This document shows, piece by piece, positions 50,910-60,800 of a stretch of 64,000 nucleotides of DNA. Position 1 is the stretch's first letter, and each line of letters opens with the position of its first letter. The notes under the pieces were generated by a model that saw nothing but the letters and a program-made list of their open reading frames with translations, did not search any database and was not told where the DNA came from. This DNA comes from Desulfurococcus mucosus DSM 2162 (lineage in GTDB: Archaea; Thermoproteota; Thermoprotei_A; Sulfolobales; Desulfurococcaceae), in contig NC_014961.1 of the NCBI RefSeq assembly GCF_000186365.1, positions 558,001 through 622,000 of the forward strand, written 5' to 3'. A program made the translations under genes and the position numbers.

Positions 50910-51764
50910 CTAATCTGGGACACTATTCCCGTACCCGTATATTACTGCTACAATGGAGAGCACCGTGGCAACACCGGTGAGGATGCTGGGCAAAGCCATC
51001 CCCTCCCCGAGTATGAAGTATGCGAGTAATCCAGCCCCAAATGGTTCTCCAAGGGATATCGAGGTTACTAGGTATGCTGGGTAGTGCTTCAACAAGTAAT
51101 TCATCAATGTGTGTCCGAGCATCATGGGTATAAGGGCCATTAAAGCGAAGTAGAGGTATGATAAAGGGTTAACTGGGAAAATGCTTACACCGGAAACCAT
51201 ATTATACATTAGTGTGAAGAAGGCTGCTGAAGCATATGTTGGGAACACGTAGCCGGAAAGCGACTCACCCACTGCTCCACGCGCATACCTCCCTATCTCG
51301 AAGTAAAGGGCCACGAGTAATCCGGCCATGAGTGAGAGAATCGCACCAGGCTGATACACCAGGTTGTTCACGCCTGTGTATACTGTGAGCGATGCAACTG
51401 CGGCAGTGAACCCGAGGACCTGGGGCATGGAGGGCCTGTACCCGTGGATTAATACATCTATGATGAGTGAGTAAAGCGGGTAGAGCACGACGAGCAGTGT
51501 ACTAGTGTAAACGGAGACCATGAAGAGGCTCTTCATCCATAGGATGAAGTGCAAGGCGAGGGCTAAGCCGGAGGCTACATGGTACCATTTAAATCCCTTC
51601 CCCCTGTGTAGCCATAGGGGTAGGAGTAGGAGAGATGAGAAAAACATCCTCCAGAACGCGCATACCTCGCCGGGTACACCAGATAAGCGTACCAGTATGC
51701 TTGCCGAGCTTATTGCCACCCATACCACTGGAAGCAGGAAGATGTGCTTGGTGAGCATAGGCAT
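50910..51764 (-). CDS. EamA/DMT-family transporter
   Basis: A 284-residue protein with ten hydrophobic helices in two EamA repeats. The first repeat ends in STLLVVLYPLYSLIIDV and the second has SLGEPFGAGLLAYFILGEG, typical of the drug/metabolite transporter superfamily. Substrate unknown; amino acids, sugars or oxoanions are possible. It lies 12 bases downstream of argS and 3 upstream of moeA. Confidence 0.88.
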   Translation of the reverse strand: MPMLTKHIFLLPVVWVAISSASILVRLSGVPGEVCAFWRMFFSSLLLLPLWLHRGKGFKWYHVASGLALALHFILWMKSLFMVSVYTSTLLVVLYPLYSLIIDVLIHGYRPSMPQVLGFTAAVASLTVYTGVNNLVYQPGAILSLMAGLLVALYFEIGRYARGAVGESLSGYVFPTYASAAFFTLMYNMVSGVSIFPVNPLSYLYFALMALIPMMLGHTLMNYLLKHYPAYLVTSISLGEPFGAGLLAYFILGEGMALPSILTGVATVLSIVAVIYGYGNSVPD

Positions 51765-51776
51765 CTCTGCGTCGAC

Positions 51777-54044
51777 CTACAGCCTCCTAGGCTTATGGAA
51801 CCCCATTATGTCGGCTAGATCCGATAGCACCAGTAGCACTGCTATGGTTAACAGTACCCTAATATTCTTCCTCACTGGATCCGGTTCATTGATGACCCGG
51901 TGCTTCTCATACATCCTGTTGAACGCGAGGGAAAGCCCTGAGGCGTACTCTAGTAGTCTATCCGGCCTCATGTACTCGTAGGCCTCTCTTAAAACCATTG
52001 GGTAGCCCACTAGGGCCTCCAGCAACTGCTTCTCTTCAACGTTGAAGCCCAGCTCCTCTTGCTTGAGCGATGACAATGTGTCGAGACCCCTGGTCTTCAC
52101 AATGCTAGCGTCATCAAGGGGCTCTACCCCCCAGAGCCTCCTCAGTATGCTCTGCGCCCTAACCAACCCGTATGTAACCGTGATCCCGTGCTCGAACACC
52201 CCTATCCTCCCAGGGTCGAATGAGAGAACCTTGCCGGGTTCAACCGATAGGAGGAGGGCCCTCGTATTGTTGACCGCGAGGATCCCGGCTACACTCCTTA
52301 ACTCCATGTAATCCCCCGTGGCCTCACGCTTAAAGCCCCCGGTTTCCTCAAGATGCTTCCCGATTATAGAGTTCTCCATGTCCATTAACAGCTCGTCGAC
52401 AGTGTAGTAGATGCCGCGCCTACCGCTCATTCTCATGCCTTTCAAATGCACCATTTCATATGAGAAGTGGACTAGGTTGTCTGCTTCCCTCCTGTAGCCT
52501 AGCAGGTATAGAACCGCCTTCAGCTGCTTCTGCGCCCTCGACTGCTCCACCGCTATCACATTGTATACTTTTTCAGCCCTGTGCCTTGTAAACTTCATCA
52601 ACGTGTAGGCTATGTCCCTCGTCACGTATAGTGTGGTCCCATCACTCCTCCTGATTATGAACCTACCCGGTTGATCCGGGTGGAAGAGGTTCTTAACATA
52701 CTCGTGGTCCTCGCCGGCTTTATTGAGGTCTACTTCAACCGCTCCATCAACCACTCTAGCATACCCTGACTCGATGACTCTGTCAACCACCTTCCTCGAG
52801 AGCTCTAGCACTTCATCACTTGACTCATAGTCGAATCCGTCGAATGACACGTTGATCTTGCTGAGGGTTTCGAGAAAGCCCTTTAACACCTCCCCCGACA
52901 CCTCCCTGAGCAGGCGCCTGGTCTCCGGGTCGCCTCCCTCAGCCCTCCTCATGATGTCGGCTATCTCATCTTCAGCTGCCTCATACCCGTTGAACCCGCT
53001 GGCCAGCCCTCTGCACACCTCCCAGTACTCCCTGCAGAGAGCACTCTTTGCTTTCACATACCCGGTGTACTCCTTGTAGAGCTCCCTATACTTCGAGGCG
53101 AGCTCGCGGAGTCTCCCACGGTATTCACTAAGGTAGGCTGCCGCGTCTCCTCCAGCTGTCTCCAACCCCTTTATCTCCTTGTAGAGCTCTCTCAGCAGTT
53201 TCACCGTGTCATGTTTAAGGCTCAGCATGCCCCGTATAGACGCGATCCTCGAGTGGAATCTCTCGAGCCCAGTCACACCCTTATCCATTATCAGCCTCCT
53301 GGAAGCCTCCTCCAGCTCCTCTACTAGTCTCGCCAGCTCCCTGGAGAGACCGTCTAATTCATGGGCGAGCTTATCCTCCTCGATCAATATGTTTGTGAGA
53401 GCGTAGACGACGCCGTACCAGTGGTCAATCTTCATCCCTGGCCTCGGCGTCACCCCCTGTGACCTAAGCTTCCTGACACCGTATGCTAGCACTGCGACCT
53501 GGCGTCCCAGGTCGTTAACATAGAATAGTCTTGACACGTTGAAGCCGAGGTATTTGAGTAGCCTTGAATACGTGTCGCCGATCACGCTGTTCCTACCGCT
53601 ACCTATGTGAAGAGGGTGCACAGGGTTAGCACTTGTGTGCTCTACGACAACGCTTCTACCAGTCCCGATACTTCTCAAATCCTCCAGTAGCTTACCGGTT
53701 AGAAGCGACTCCATGAAGGACTTGAAGATCGAGGAGTAGTCGACTTCGACATTCACATAGCCGTTGATGAATAGAGCCCTCTTAACCCTGCACTCTGCCG
53801 CGGAATACTCAACCAGCTTCCCGGCAATAGACTCCCCGATCTCCCCCCATTTCTCCCGGGGATAGTTCTTTAAAACCGCGTGGAGTGCGACACCGTAGTC
53901 ACCCATCCTCGGATCAGGTGTCGGTGCAACCCTTATCTTGCCATCCCTGATGTATCCCTCGATGAGTGATTCATCAATACCTGTCACATCCCTCAGGGCT
54001 TTCAGTAATCCCCGTGTAATACACTCCTGGAGCCCCGTCATCAC
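51777..54044 (-). CDS. argS: Arginyl-tRNA synthetase with a large helical insertion
   Basis: Class I synthetase of 755 residues, where archaeal forms usually have about 620-640. The N-terminal Add1-like domain (1-120) is followed by HTSANPVHPLHIGSGRN (HIGH at 145-148 region), FYVNDLGRQ, and a MRMSGRRG variant of KMSKS. The C-terminal DALR anticodon domain ends in DIMGFHKPRRL. Between HWYG (209-212) and SFDGFDYES (about 400-408) lies an added ~110-130 residues of charged helices (LSRELARLVEELEEASRR; YRGRLRELASKYRELYKEY), likely a long coiled-coil hairpin. It heads a three-gene run. Confidence 0.93.
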   Translation of the reverse strand: MMTGLQECITRGLLKALRDVTGIDESLIEGYIRDGKIRVAPTPDPRMGDYGVALHAVLKNYPREKWGEIGESIAGKLVEYSAAECRVKRALFINGYVNVEVDYSSIFKSFMESLLTGKLLEDLRSIGTGRSVVVEHTSANPVHPLHIGSGRNSVIGDTYSRLLKYLGFNVSRLFYVNDLGRQVAVLAYGVRKLRSQGVTPRPGMKIDHWYGVVYALTNILIEEDKLAHELDGLSRELARLVEELEEASRRLIMDKGVTGLERFHSRIASIRGMLSLKHDTVKLLRELYKEIKGLETAGGDAAAYLSEYRGRLRELASKYRELYKEYTGYVKAKSALCREYWEVCRGLASGFNGYEAAEDEIADIMRRAEGGDPETRRLLREVSGEVLKGFLETLSKINVSFDGFDYESSDEVLELSRKVVDRVIESGYARVVDGAVEVDLNKAGEDHEYVKNLFHPDQPGRFIIRRSDGTTLYVTRDIAYTLMKFTRHRAEKVYNVIAVEQSRAQKQLKAVLYLLGYRREADNLVHFSYEMVHLKGMRMSGRRGIYYTVDELLMDMENSIIGKHLEETGGFKREATGDYMELRSVAGILAVNNTRALLLSVEPGKVLSFDPGRIGVFEHGITVTYGLVRAQSILRRLWGVEPLDDASIVKTRGLDTLSSLKQEELGFNVEEKQLLEALVGYPMVLREAYEYMRPDRLLEYASGLSLAFNRMYEKHRVINEPDPVRKNIRVLLTIAVLLVLSDLADIMGFHKPRRL

Positions 54045-54159
54045 CTAACCCCTTGCATGGGATCGATTATGATGCATAGTTAATATAACTGAACTCTCTC
54101 CATCCCGAAGAGTAGTGCTTCCAGCCTAAAAGACCAATACAGGGTGCTCCAGTAGCGCT

Positions 54160-54369
54160 GACCTCCTCCCCGCCCTAAGAAGGTTTCCCTGTTCAGAGGG
54201 TTCACTGGTTCCCCTGCATCCCCCGGGTTTACACACGTCATCTACGGGGCGGGGATGCCTCCGCGGGCTCAGGGCTAACCCTGAAGACAACACTCAGGAG
54301 TTAGGAGCCCCTCACGCCACACCTAAACCCTTCAACCCCGCCTTAAGAGACAGAGCTTTCAGTTGTAAT
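54160..54369 (-). mobile_element. ~210-base IS200/IS605-derived element (copy D), possible guide-RNA-like RNA
   Basis: On the minus strand it opens ATTACAACTGAAAGC and closes GGGCGGGGAGGAGGTC. It shares CCTGAGTGTTGTCTTCAGG and TAGATGACGTGTGTAAACCC with copy B in the same order and spacing. The terminal hairpin and GGGGAGGAGGTC match copies A and C. There is no reading frame of note. It occupies most of the 351-base gap between argS and the GAPOR-type gene, and its 3' end points toward the argS promoter about 115 bases away. Confidence 0.6.
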
Positions 54370-54395
54370 ATGTGAATGGGTATCTCTGATCCATC

Positions 54396-56366
54396 TCAGC
54401 GGGCTCCAAGCCCTACTAGCTCCTCAACCCTCCTATAGAAGCGCTCCCACCACTCCCTTGCCGCCGCCTTCTTATCTGCCTTGAACTTGGCAACCCATTC
54501 AGGGCTACCGTACTCCTCGGCTGCCAGAGCCATGAAGTCTACTGTCTTACCCGACTCCCAGAACACTGGGAGTGCACCCGCGAGCTTCTGATACTCTGCT
54601 ATCCTCTTGTAGAGTTCACGTGTCTTCTCAAGGGGTTTCTCGACACCGTAGAATTTCTCGAGGAGTATTGGTACTGCTTTCTCAGCCCAGCCTCTGTGGA
54701 ACCTGCAGAGCCCGGCGTCGGATATCAGTGCCTCATATATAGCCCTCTCAACAGACTTGGAGGCAAAGTCCTCTGGCTCCATGAAGACGCCGCTGTAGAC
54801 AGTCCAGTATTTCCCTAGGACAGCCAGGGGGGCTATTAGCCCTGGCGTCCAGTAGAAGTTGGGTGTTATATGGCCTTCCTCACCGAAGGCAGCGTAGACC
54901 GGTATATCGCTGAACCATGTCTTCTTCTCGACGACTCTCTCCCGGTATAATATGTCGAGAACCTTGGCGGCCGCCCTCAGCCCTTTCTCACCTATTAAGC
55001 GGAGCACCGGGTTCGTGCCGAAGGCGAGCTGTTCAACTATTCTAGTAGCTAGCTCAGCGTTCACCCGGGAGTGTTCCATGGTGTAGGCTGCTGGGTCGAA
55101 GAAGGGTTTACCCGGTAGTCCAACCTCCTCCGGCTTCAACAATCCCTTGTAGAGGGCCTCGAATATGAAGCCCACTATCTGCCCCAGCTCTATGGCGTCG
55201 AAGCCGTAGGCGTCGGCGAGCTCGACTACTTTCTCAGCGTCATGTATATCCATGACGCCTATGAAGGGGCCTAGGCCGTTGTAGGGCTCGTAGTCGCTCT
55301 TATACTTGCCCAGCCTCACCTTCTTGCATGCAAGGGGACATGGCTCCCCGCATGTCTTCCAGCTCCTCGACTCAATGGCCTCCTTGTTGAAGGGCTCCCA
55401 AATGTGCTTCATTATCAGCTCGTGGAGTCTCTCCCTAACGGCTTTAGGCAGGTAGATCATGTTCCAGTTGAAGACCGGCGTCGTAACCTTTAGGTGTGGG
55501 TAGTTGCCGCCGAGTGTTCCACCGGTGTTCAGCTTCGGGTCATACCTGTACTTCACGCCTGCATTGATCACTGATTGAGTGTAGGGTTGCCTCGTTATCT
55601 CCATGAATAGCTTGTCGAGCTCCCTTACATCGTTGAGCTCCACGGGTACTTTAACGCTCCTATCGTATCTGCCTCCATATATTATGGCTGCAACACCGTG
55701 CGCCCTGTAGAGTACGCTGCCACCGCCAGCCCTAGCCGCGAAGTCCTCGCTCCCGAGATCCATCCTCCCCTTACTCAGGGTTATAGATGCCAGTGCACCT
55801 ATATTCGTGTACTTGGAGGCCGGCCCAACAAGTATGGATCTCCCGTTGAACTCCTCGTAGAACCCTGTGAAGCTATCGCTTAGATACTGCTGTAACGCGT
55901 AGATGCCCCTGTACCCCTTGTAGCCCCTCCATACTCCCTCCAGTGTGTCATCCGGTATCTCGTGGAACTCTACAACGGGTTCTCCGTCGCCTTTATCATA
56001 TACTTTAACTATTAACGGCACCTCAGACCTGCCTAAGACGACTAGCGCGTCAGCGTTGACCCTGAACTGGAATGCAGCCCCACCCATCTCGGAGACGTGG
56101 AGCCCCCTGGTAAGCGGGCTCCTGAACACTGCGATGAACCTATGGGTACCATACATCTTCGACCCTGCGAACAACCCTGCCCCTAGTACGAGCACGTTGT
56201 CAGGGTGGTAAACTGGTTTACTCCACGACTTGTATATCTCCATGTGGAGCTTCAGTCCTAGTGAGATAGGCGAGTAGATCTCGCTTAAATCATACTCCTC
56301 AACCCAGTGCCTTCTGCTTGAAGCATCAATGAACAATGCCCTATACCTGCGCTTCTCCATCACCAT
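54396..56366 (-). CDS. Tungsten aldehyde ferredoxin oxidoreductase family, GAPOR-like
   Basis: A 656-residue AOR-family enzyme. The N-terminal domain (SLGLKLHMEIYKSW, YGTHRFIAVFRSPLTRGLHV, MGGAAF) resembles the glyceraldehyde-3-phosphate ferredoxin oxidoreductase branch more than general AORs. [4Fe-4S] ligands are in CGEPCPLACKK (about 345-355) plus a distal cysteine in AGLCRFHRGW. GAPOR oxidises glyceraldehyde 3-phosphate in one step in the archaeal glycolysis. Two AT-rich boxes (TTTAAATAAGG and ATTAAATATTG, minus strand) precede the start; ATG 56366 or 56360. Confidence 0.88.
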   Translation of the reverse strand: MVMEKRRYRALFIDASSRRHWVEEYDLSEIYSPISLGLKLHMEIYKSWSKPVYHPDNVLVLGAGLFAGSKMYGTHRFIAVFRSPLTRGLHVSEMGGAAFQFRVNADALVVLGRSEVPLIVKVYDKGDGEPVVEFHEIPDDTLEGVWRGYKGYRGIYALQQYLSDSFTGFYEEFNGRSILVGPASKYTNIGALASITLSKGRMDLGSEDFAARAGGGSVLYRAHGVAAIIYGGRYDRSVKVPVELNDVRELDKLFMEITRQPYTQSVINAGVKYRYDPKLNTGGTLGGNYPHLKVTTPVFNWNMIYLPKAVRERLHELIMKHIWEPFNKEAIESRSWKTCGEPCPLACKKVRLGKYKSDYEPYNGLGPFIGVMDIHDAEKVVELADAYGFDAIELGQIVGFIFEALYKGLLKPEEVGLPGKPFFDPAAYTMEHSRVNAELATRIVEQLAFGTNPVLRLIGEKGLRAAAKVLDILYRERVVEKKTWFSDIPVYAAFGEEGHITPNFYWTPGLIAPLAVLGKYWTVYSGVFMEPEDFASKSVERAIYEALISDAGLCRFHRGWAEKAVPILLEKFYGVEKPLEKTRELYKRIAEYQKLAGALPVFWESGKTVDFMALAAEEYGSPEWVAKFKADKKAAAREWWERFYRRVEELVGLGAR

Positions 56367-56537
56367 GCACCGTGCTCAATATTTAATACATTCCTTATTT
56401 AAACATTCTCATTGAAAACTAGGAAAGGAAGCTGGAATTTTTCAATCAGTCATGGAAACAAGTCCCCAGGGAAGCCGGCCCCATGACGCCTGCATCACCA
56501 CCGTGGAGAATGCAGCTGCTAGGGTTAAGCAAGTATT

Positions 56538-56996
56538 TTAAGAGACACCACCTATGCCTCTAAGCCTCTGCTCGAGGTCTTCCACTAGCTTCTTAACAGT
56601 GTCAAGCTGGCTCGATGTGAGTCTATCCAACCTCTCAAACAGGTTCCCCAGAGTGGCCAACAGTCTAATCAACCCGGTTTCCCTGGCTAACCGCAGCCTC
56701 TCAAGATACCTCCTGGCCTCCTCTAAATCCTGCTTGTTTTCATCCAGGTATCTCCTCCCCTCCTCAGTTATCCTGAAGAGAACCCTGCGTCTCCCCTTCT
56801 CAAAGCTCTCCTCGGCCTTCAACAGTCCTTTCCTAACCATCCCTCTCAGCAACGGGTAGATCAACCCGGGGTTCACGGGTAGTCCGGTTTCCTCACGTAT
56901 CTTCTTCAACAAGTAGTATCCGTGGAAACCGTTTTCACGCGCCATGTCAAGTATCAGTAGCTCTATGTATTTCCCCTTATGCCTTATCCTGCGCAA
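56538..56996 (-). CDS. PadR-family transcriptional regulator
   Basis: A 152-residue regulator. The PadR winged helix covers about 8-85 (YIELLILDMARENGFHGYYL, PGLIYPLLRGMVRKGLL, RRRVLFRITEEGRRYL), followed by a long C-terminal helical dimerisation domain. It is divergent from the ABC transporter operon with an 8-bp inverted repeat in the shared 87-base region. PadR proteins typically repress adjacent efflux genes until a ligand binds, and that is the likely logic here. Confidence 0.92.
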   Translation of the reverse strand: MRRIRHKGKYIELLILDMARENGFHGYYLLKKIREETGLPVNPGLIYPLLRGMVRKGLLKAEESFEKGRRRVLFRITEEGRRYLDENKQDLEEARRYLERLRLARETGLIRLLATLGNLFERLDRLTSSQLDTVKKLVEDLEQRLRGIGGVS

Positions 56997-57014
56997 TGGA
57001 GTCGCCTCGCCTGG

Positions 57015-57040
57015 AAAGATATTTAAACTGATATATCTTT
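57015..57040. promoter_or_regulatory. Probable PadR operator between padR and the ABC operon
   Basis: AAAGATAT-ttaaactgat-ATATCTTT is a perfect 8-bp inverted repeat with a 10-base spacer. It lies 18 bases before the padR start and overlaps TATA-like sequence for both directions (tttttaaatatt follows at 57038-57049). The spacing of about two helical turns between half-site ends suits a PadR dimer. Confidence 0.55.
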
Positions 57041-57083
57041 TTAAATATTACCTCGATGCAGTGCATATGGAGGCGCAGTAAGC

Positions 57084-57800
57084 GTGAGCGAGGTAATAAG
57101 GCTTGAAAACATCTGGAAGATCTACAGGGTTGGAGACGTTGAGACAAAGGCGTTGAGGGGCGTCACACTCACCGTTAACAGGGGGGACCTCGTAGCCATA
57201 ATGGGTCCAAGTGGCTCCGGGAAATCCACCCTCCTCAACATGCTTGGACTGCTCGACAAGCCCACTTCAGGCAAGATATTTATCGAGGGAAGGGATGTAA
57301 CAGCGTTAAGCAGCAATGAGGTAGCCGATGTAAGGAACAGGAAGATAGGCTTCGTCTTCCAGCAGTTCAACCTGGTGAACAGGTTAACAGTCCTAGAGAA
57401 CATAGAGCTACCCCTCATACCAAGAGGGATACCAAGGGCTATCCGGGTTAGAAGAGTAGTGGAAGCACTCAGGATGGCTGGCGGCGACGAGTCATGGCTG
57501 CCTAAACGACCCAACCAGTTGAGCGGTGGCCAGCAGCAGAGGGTGGCCATAGCAAGGGCTATAGTGGGTGAACCCGAGATCATTCTAGCTGATGAGCCGA
57601 CGGGGAACCTTGACAGGGCATCCGCTAAACTAGTGATGGAGACCTTCATAAAGTTGAACAATGCAGGGTTGACAACCATAATAGTTACACACGACCCCGA
57701 GATAGCTAACTGCACCAGGAAGATACTGTTACTGAGGGATGGAGTCATTAAATCCGTCGAGGACCCGAACCCTGAGAAATGTATTTTAAGAACAATGTGA
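57084..57800 (+). CDS. ABC transporter ATP-binding protein (MacB/LolD type)
   Basis: A 238-residue ATPase: Walker A GPSGSGKST (41-49), Q-loop VFQQFNLVNRLTVLENIELP, signature LSGGQQQR (about 147-154), Walker B IILADEPTGNLD, and switch TIIVTHDPEIA. The ENIELPL and GNLD features mark the MacB/LolD mechanotransmitter group that drives FtsX-like permeases such as the one at 61370. The GTG start has GGAGGCG upstream. First gene of the PadR-controlled operon. Confidence 0.95.
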   Translation: MSEVIRLENIWKIYRVGDVETKALRGVTLTVNRGDLVAIMGPSGSGKSTLLNMLGLLDKPTSGKIFIEGRDVTALSSNEVADVRNRKIGFVFQQFNLVNRLTVLENIELPLIPRGIPRAIRVRRVVEALRMAGGDESWLPKRPNQLSGGQQQRVAIARAIVGEPEIILADEPTGNLDRASAKLVMETFIKLNNAGLTTIIVTHDPEIANCTRKILLLRDGVIKSVEDPNPEKCILRTM

Positions 57801-57822
57801 GTTACCAGTAGAGGTGGTTGCT

Positions 57823-60800
57823 TTGAAAACACCGATCCTTGCAACCCGCATACTACTACTAGTGCTAATAGCGGGCTCCCTCATACAGCTCACCCCTGTC
57901 AATCCCCAGACAGGTGATTGGAACCTTGAAGGATACTCCTATAGATCCAGGAGCGGGGGAGACATCTACCCTGGCAGCCAGGCAACACAGCTAACCGTTG
58001 ACCTCAGATACATGGGTTCAACCAGTGCGACATCCCCCTACGCCTGCCTAGTGCTGCCCGACGGCTTCACGGCAAGGGGATCAGGGTGCAGTAGTGCAAT
58101 GTACCCTAACGGCACATACATCCATGTGATCTCCCCTGGCGACATAGCCCGCTACTCTTTCACAGTGGATGTGGCAAGCAACGTTAACCCTGGAGGATAC
58201 CCGTTCACCCTGAACGTCTCGTATTATGTTGGAGGAGTAGTGGAATACTATGTTACACAGGTCTGGGTTAATGTTTCACCCTATCCACCGCTGGCAATCG
58301 AAGTGGAGGAAGCGTATTTCACGCCCTACGGCTACGCTGGCTCGAACCCTGTGAGCCTCTACGTGAAGCTGGTGAACAAGGGGAATTCATCAGTGACATC
58401 CATGGATCTAACATTAGAGCTCCCCGGGGACTACTTCACGCCGCGGGAAGTCAACTCCTCCTACACGGGGAACATTGACTACGGTGATACAGCCTCAATA
58501 GTGTTCAGCAACATACAGATTAAACCGTATACCCCGCCAGGGGTTTACACCGCTGTACTGAAGGTTTCAGCAGGGCTCTCAACAAGTGATGGAGTAACAT
58601 ATAGGGAGAGCGCCGAGCTATCGTTCCAGATCGGGGTTGACGCACCGCCACAAGTGGATTTAAGAGTCCTTGACTACTCGCTTACAGCCCAATACCCGTT
58701 GCCTGGCTTAAACAACACTGGCATCAGGCTCATGCTTCAATCACTTGAGCCCGGTGCTGTGAGAATACTCTACTTGAGAACAGAGCTGGTGAACGCTGCA
58801 GCGGGGAATGGAACCAGTACTATTGTACAGGGGGTTGAAGGCACTGTTTCATATATGGATGTCGTAGAGCTCCGGGTCACCGGTTTAAACATAGCTAGCA
58901 ATGCTGACACTGTTGAGGCACGCGTCGAGATAGCGTGCATGGTGAACAGGGATCAGTCATGGTACCCGGCTACATATGTAGCGAGACTGGCCATACCGCT
59001 GCAGGATCTATCCAGGGCGAGGATAGCGGTGAGCAATGTATCATGGACAAGCATAGAGGCGTATCCGGGCTCCACGGGTCTAGGCCTCACTGTGACACTG
59101 TTGAATAGTGAGGGCTTCACCATAAGGGATGCTGACGCAGTCCTCGAGCTGCCAGCTGTCTTCAGGCCTCGAGAGGTCTTCTCGAGAAACATAGTTGTAA
59201 ACCAATACTCTCTGACGGAGGTAGTGTTCAACAATATAGATGTAGCCCCTGACGCTGCCCCCGGAGTCTATGCAGCCACTATGACACTGAAGGGTTTCCT
59301 CTCCAATAGTGACGGCTCAGTCAGGTACATTGAACTCTCGTTCACCATAGCTCTAAGAGTATCGAGCACGGGGAGCGTAGAGGAGTGGAAGCCTAGGCTG
59401 GTGCTGGTCAATTACTACTGGGGTGAGGGGACACCGATATATGTATACCCCGGTAACCCGAGAGCCGGGCTAACAGTGGAAGTAGCCAATACGGGGGTTT
59501 ACCAGGCGTCCAATGTGATCCTGGAGCTTAATGCCCCAGGTGATCTCATACCGCTCACAGGTAACGCTACATGCACGGCTGCACTCGCACCGGGTGCCAC
59601 ATGCACGGCTGTATTCTACTTAAACCTCTCCAGGGCTCAACCCGGCTTGAAAACATTCAATGTTACTGCACGGTTCATAGTCAACGCGTTCAACACCAGG
59701 CTACAGCTAAATGAATCCATGAGCTTTACACTCATCCTCCCAAGCTATGGAGCCGGCGGGGGAGTCACAGTGGCATCCTCAGGGTGGAGTGCGGGCAACC
59801 CGGTTTACCCTGGGGAGAAGGGAGCAGTATACACGGTGACCCTGGCCAACTTGGAGCCATACCCCGTGTACTCCATGTGGGTCTCAGTTGAAACGCCCTC
59901 ATGCATAGTGCTTCACGAGGGCTCCAGTAGAACAGTGTATGTTTCAGGCCCCTTGAACAGTCTGCAGACCACTACTGTGAGCTACGTGGTTGATGCACTA
60001 TGCGGGGTCCCCGGCTCCTACACAGGGTACCTATACGTAGACTACTATGTTCAATACGCTGGGGGAGGATATAGGAGGAGCTTCAGGGAGCCAGTGGCCT
60101 TCGTGGTCAGCGAACCCGGCAACACTGTGGAAGTAGTGAAGACTGGATGGGTTGGGAGCGCACCCATGGAGGAGGGAAGAGGGTTAAGCTACATGGTGGT
60201 TGTGAGGAACAATGGATTCCCATCGCTTTCAAACCCCGTTCTCACACTCTACCTGCCGCCCGGCTTCCTGGATGCATCAAGCAATACTGGAATAGCTGTT
60301 GCAACCCCAACTGCCACTATACCGAGCCAGCAGCTCTCCCTACCTATTCAAGGGATAGATGTGTCAACCCTTCTCCAGGTTGCACAGGGCCAGCGATCCA
60401 CGGGGGCGCAGAGGGGTGATCTAATGGTCTTCATCGTTAGACTCCATGTGTTGAACGCCTCAGCCGGCGTATACAGTGTACCCTTCACTCTATCATTCAC
60501 GGATCACTGGGGATACGTCTACAGCGTTAACTCGACCCTACAGCTGCAACTAGACTACCAGCCACCGCTGCTCACCGTGCGCCCGGTGTCACCCCTCATT
60601 TACTTCACGAACGGCTCAAGCATGTTGGAGGTTGAAGTAGTCAACGAGTACAATGCATCAGTATACAATGTGTATGTGGCCCTGATACCGGCCTCCAATA
60701 ACGTGATACCCCAGGGAGCCGTGAAATACATTGAGAGCCTGCCAGGCAACTCTGCTGCAAGGCTGAGGTATGAGGTTGTCTACAACCCGGTCTCCCTGAG

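Noticed and set aside
57122-57844. 240-codon open frame on the minus strand
   Set aside because: It is the mirror of the ABC ATPase gene; composition is Ser/Leu/Pro-rich with no family features.
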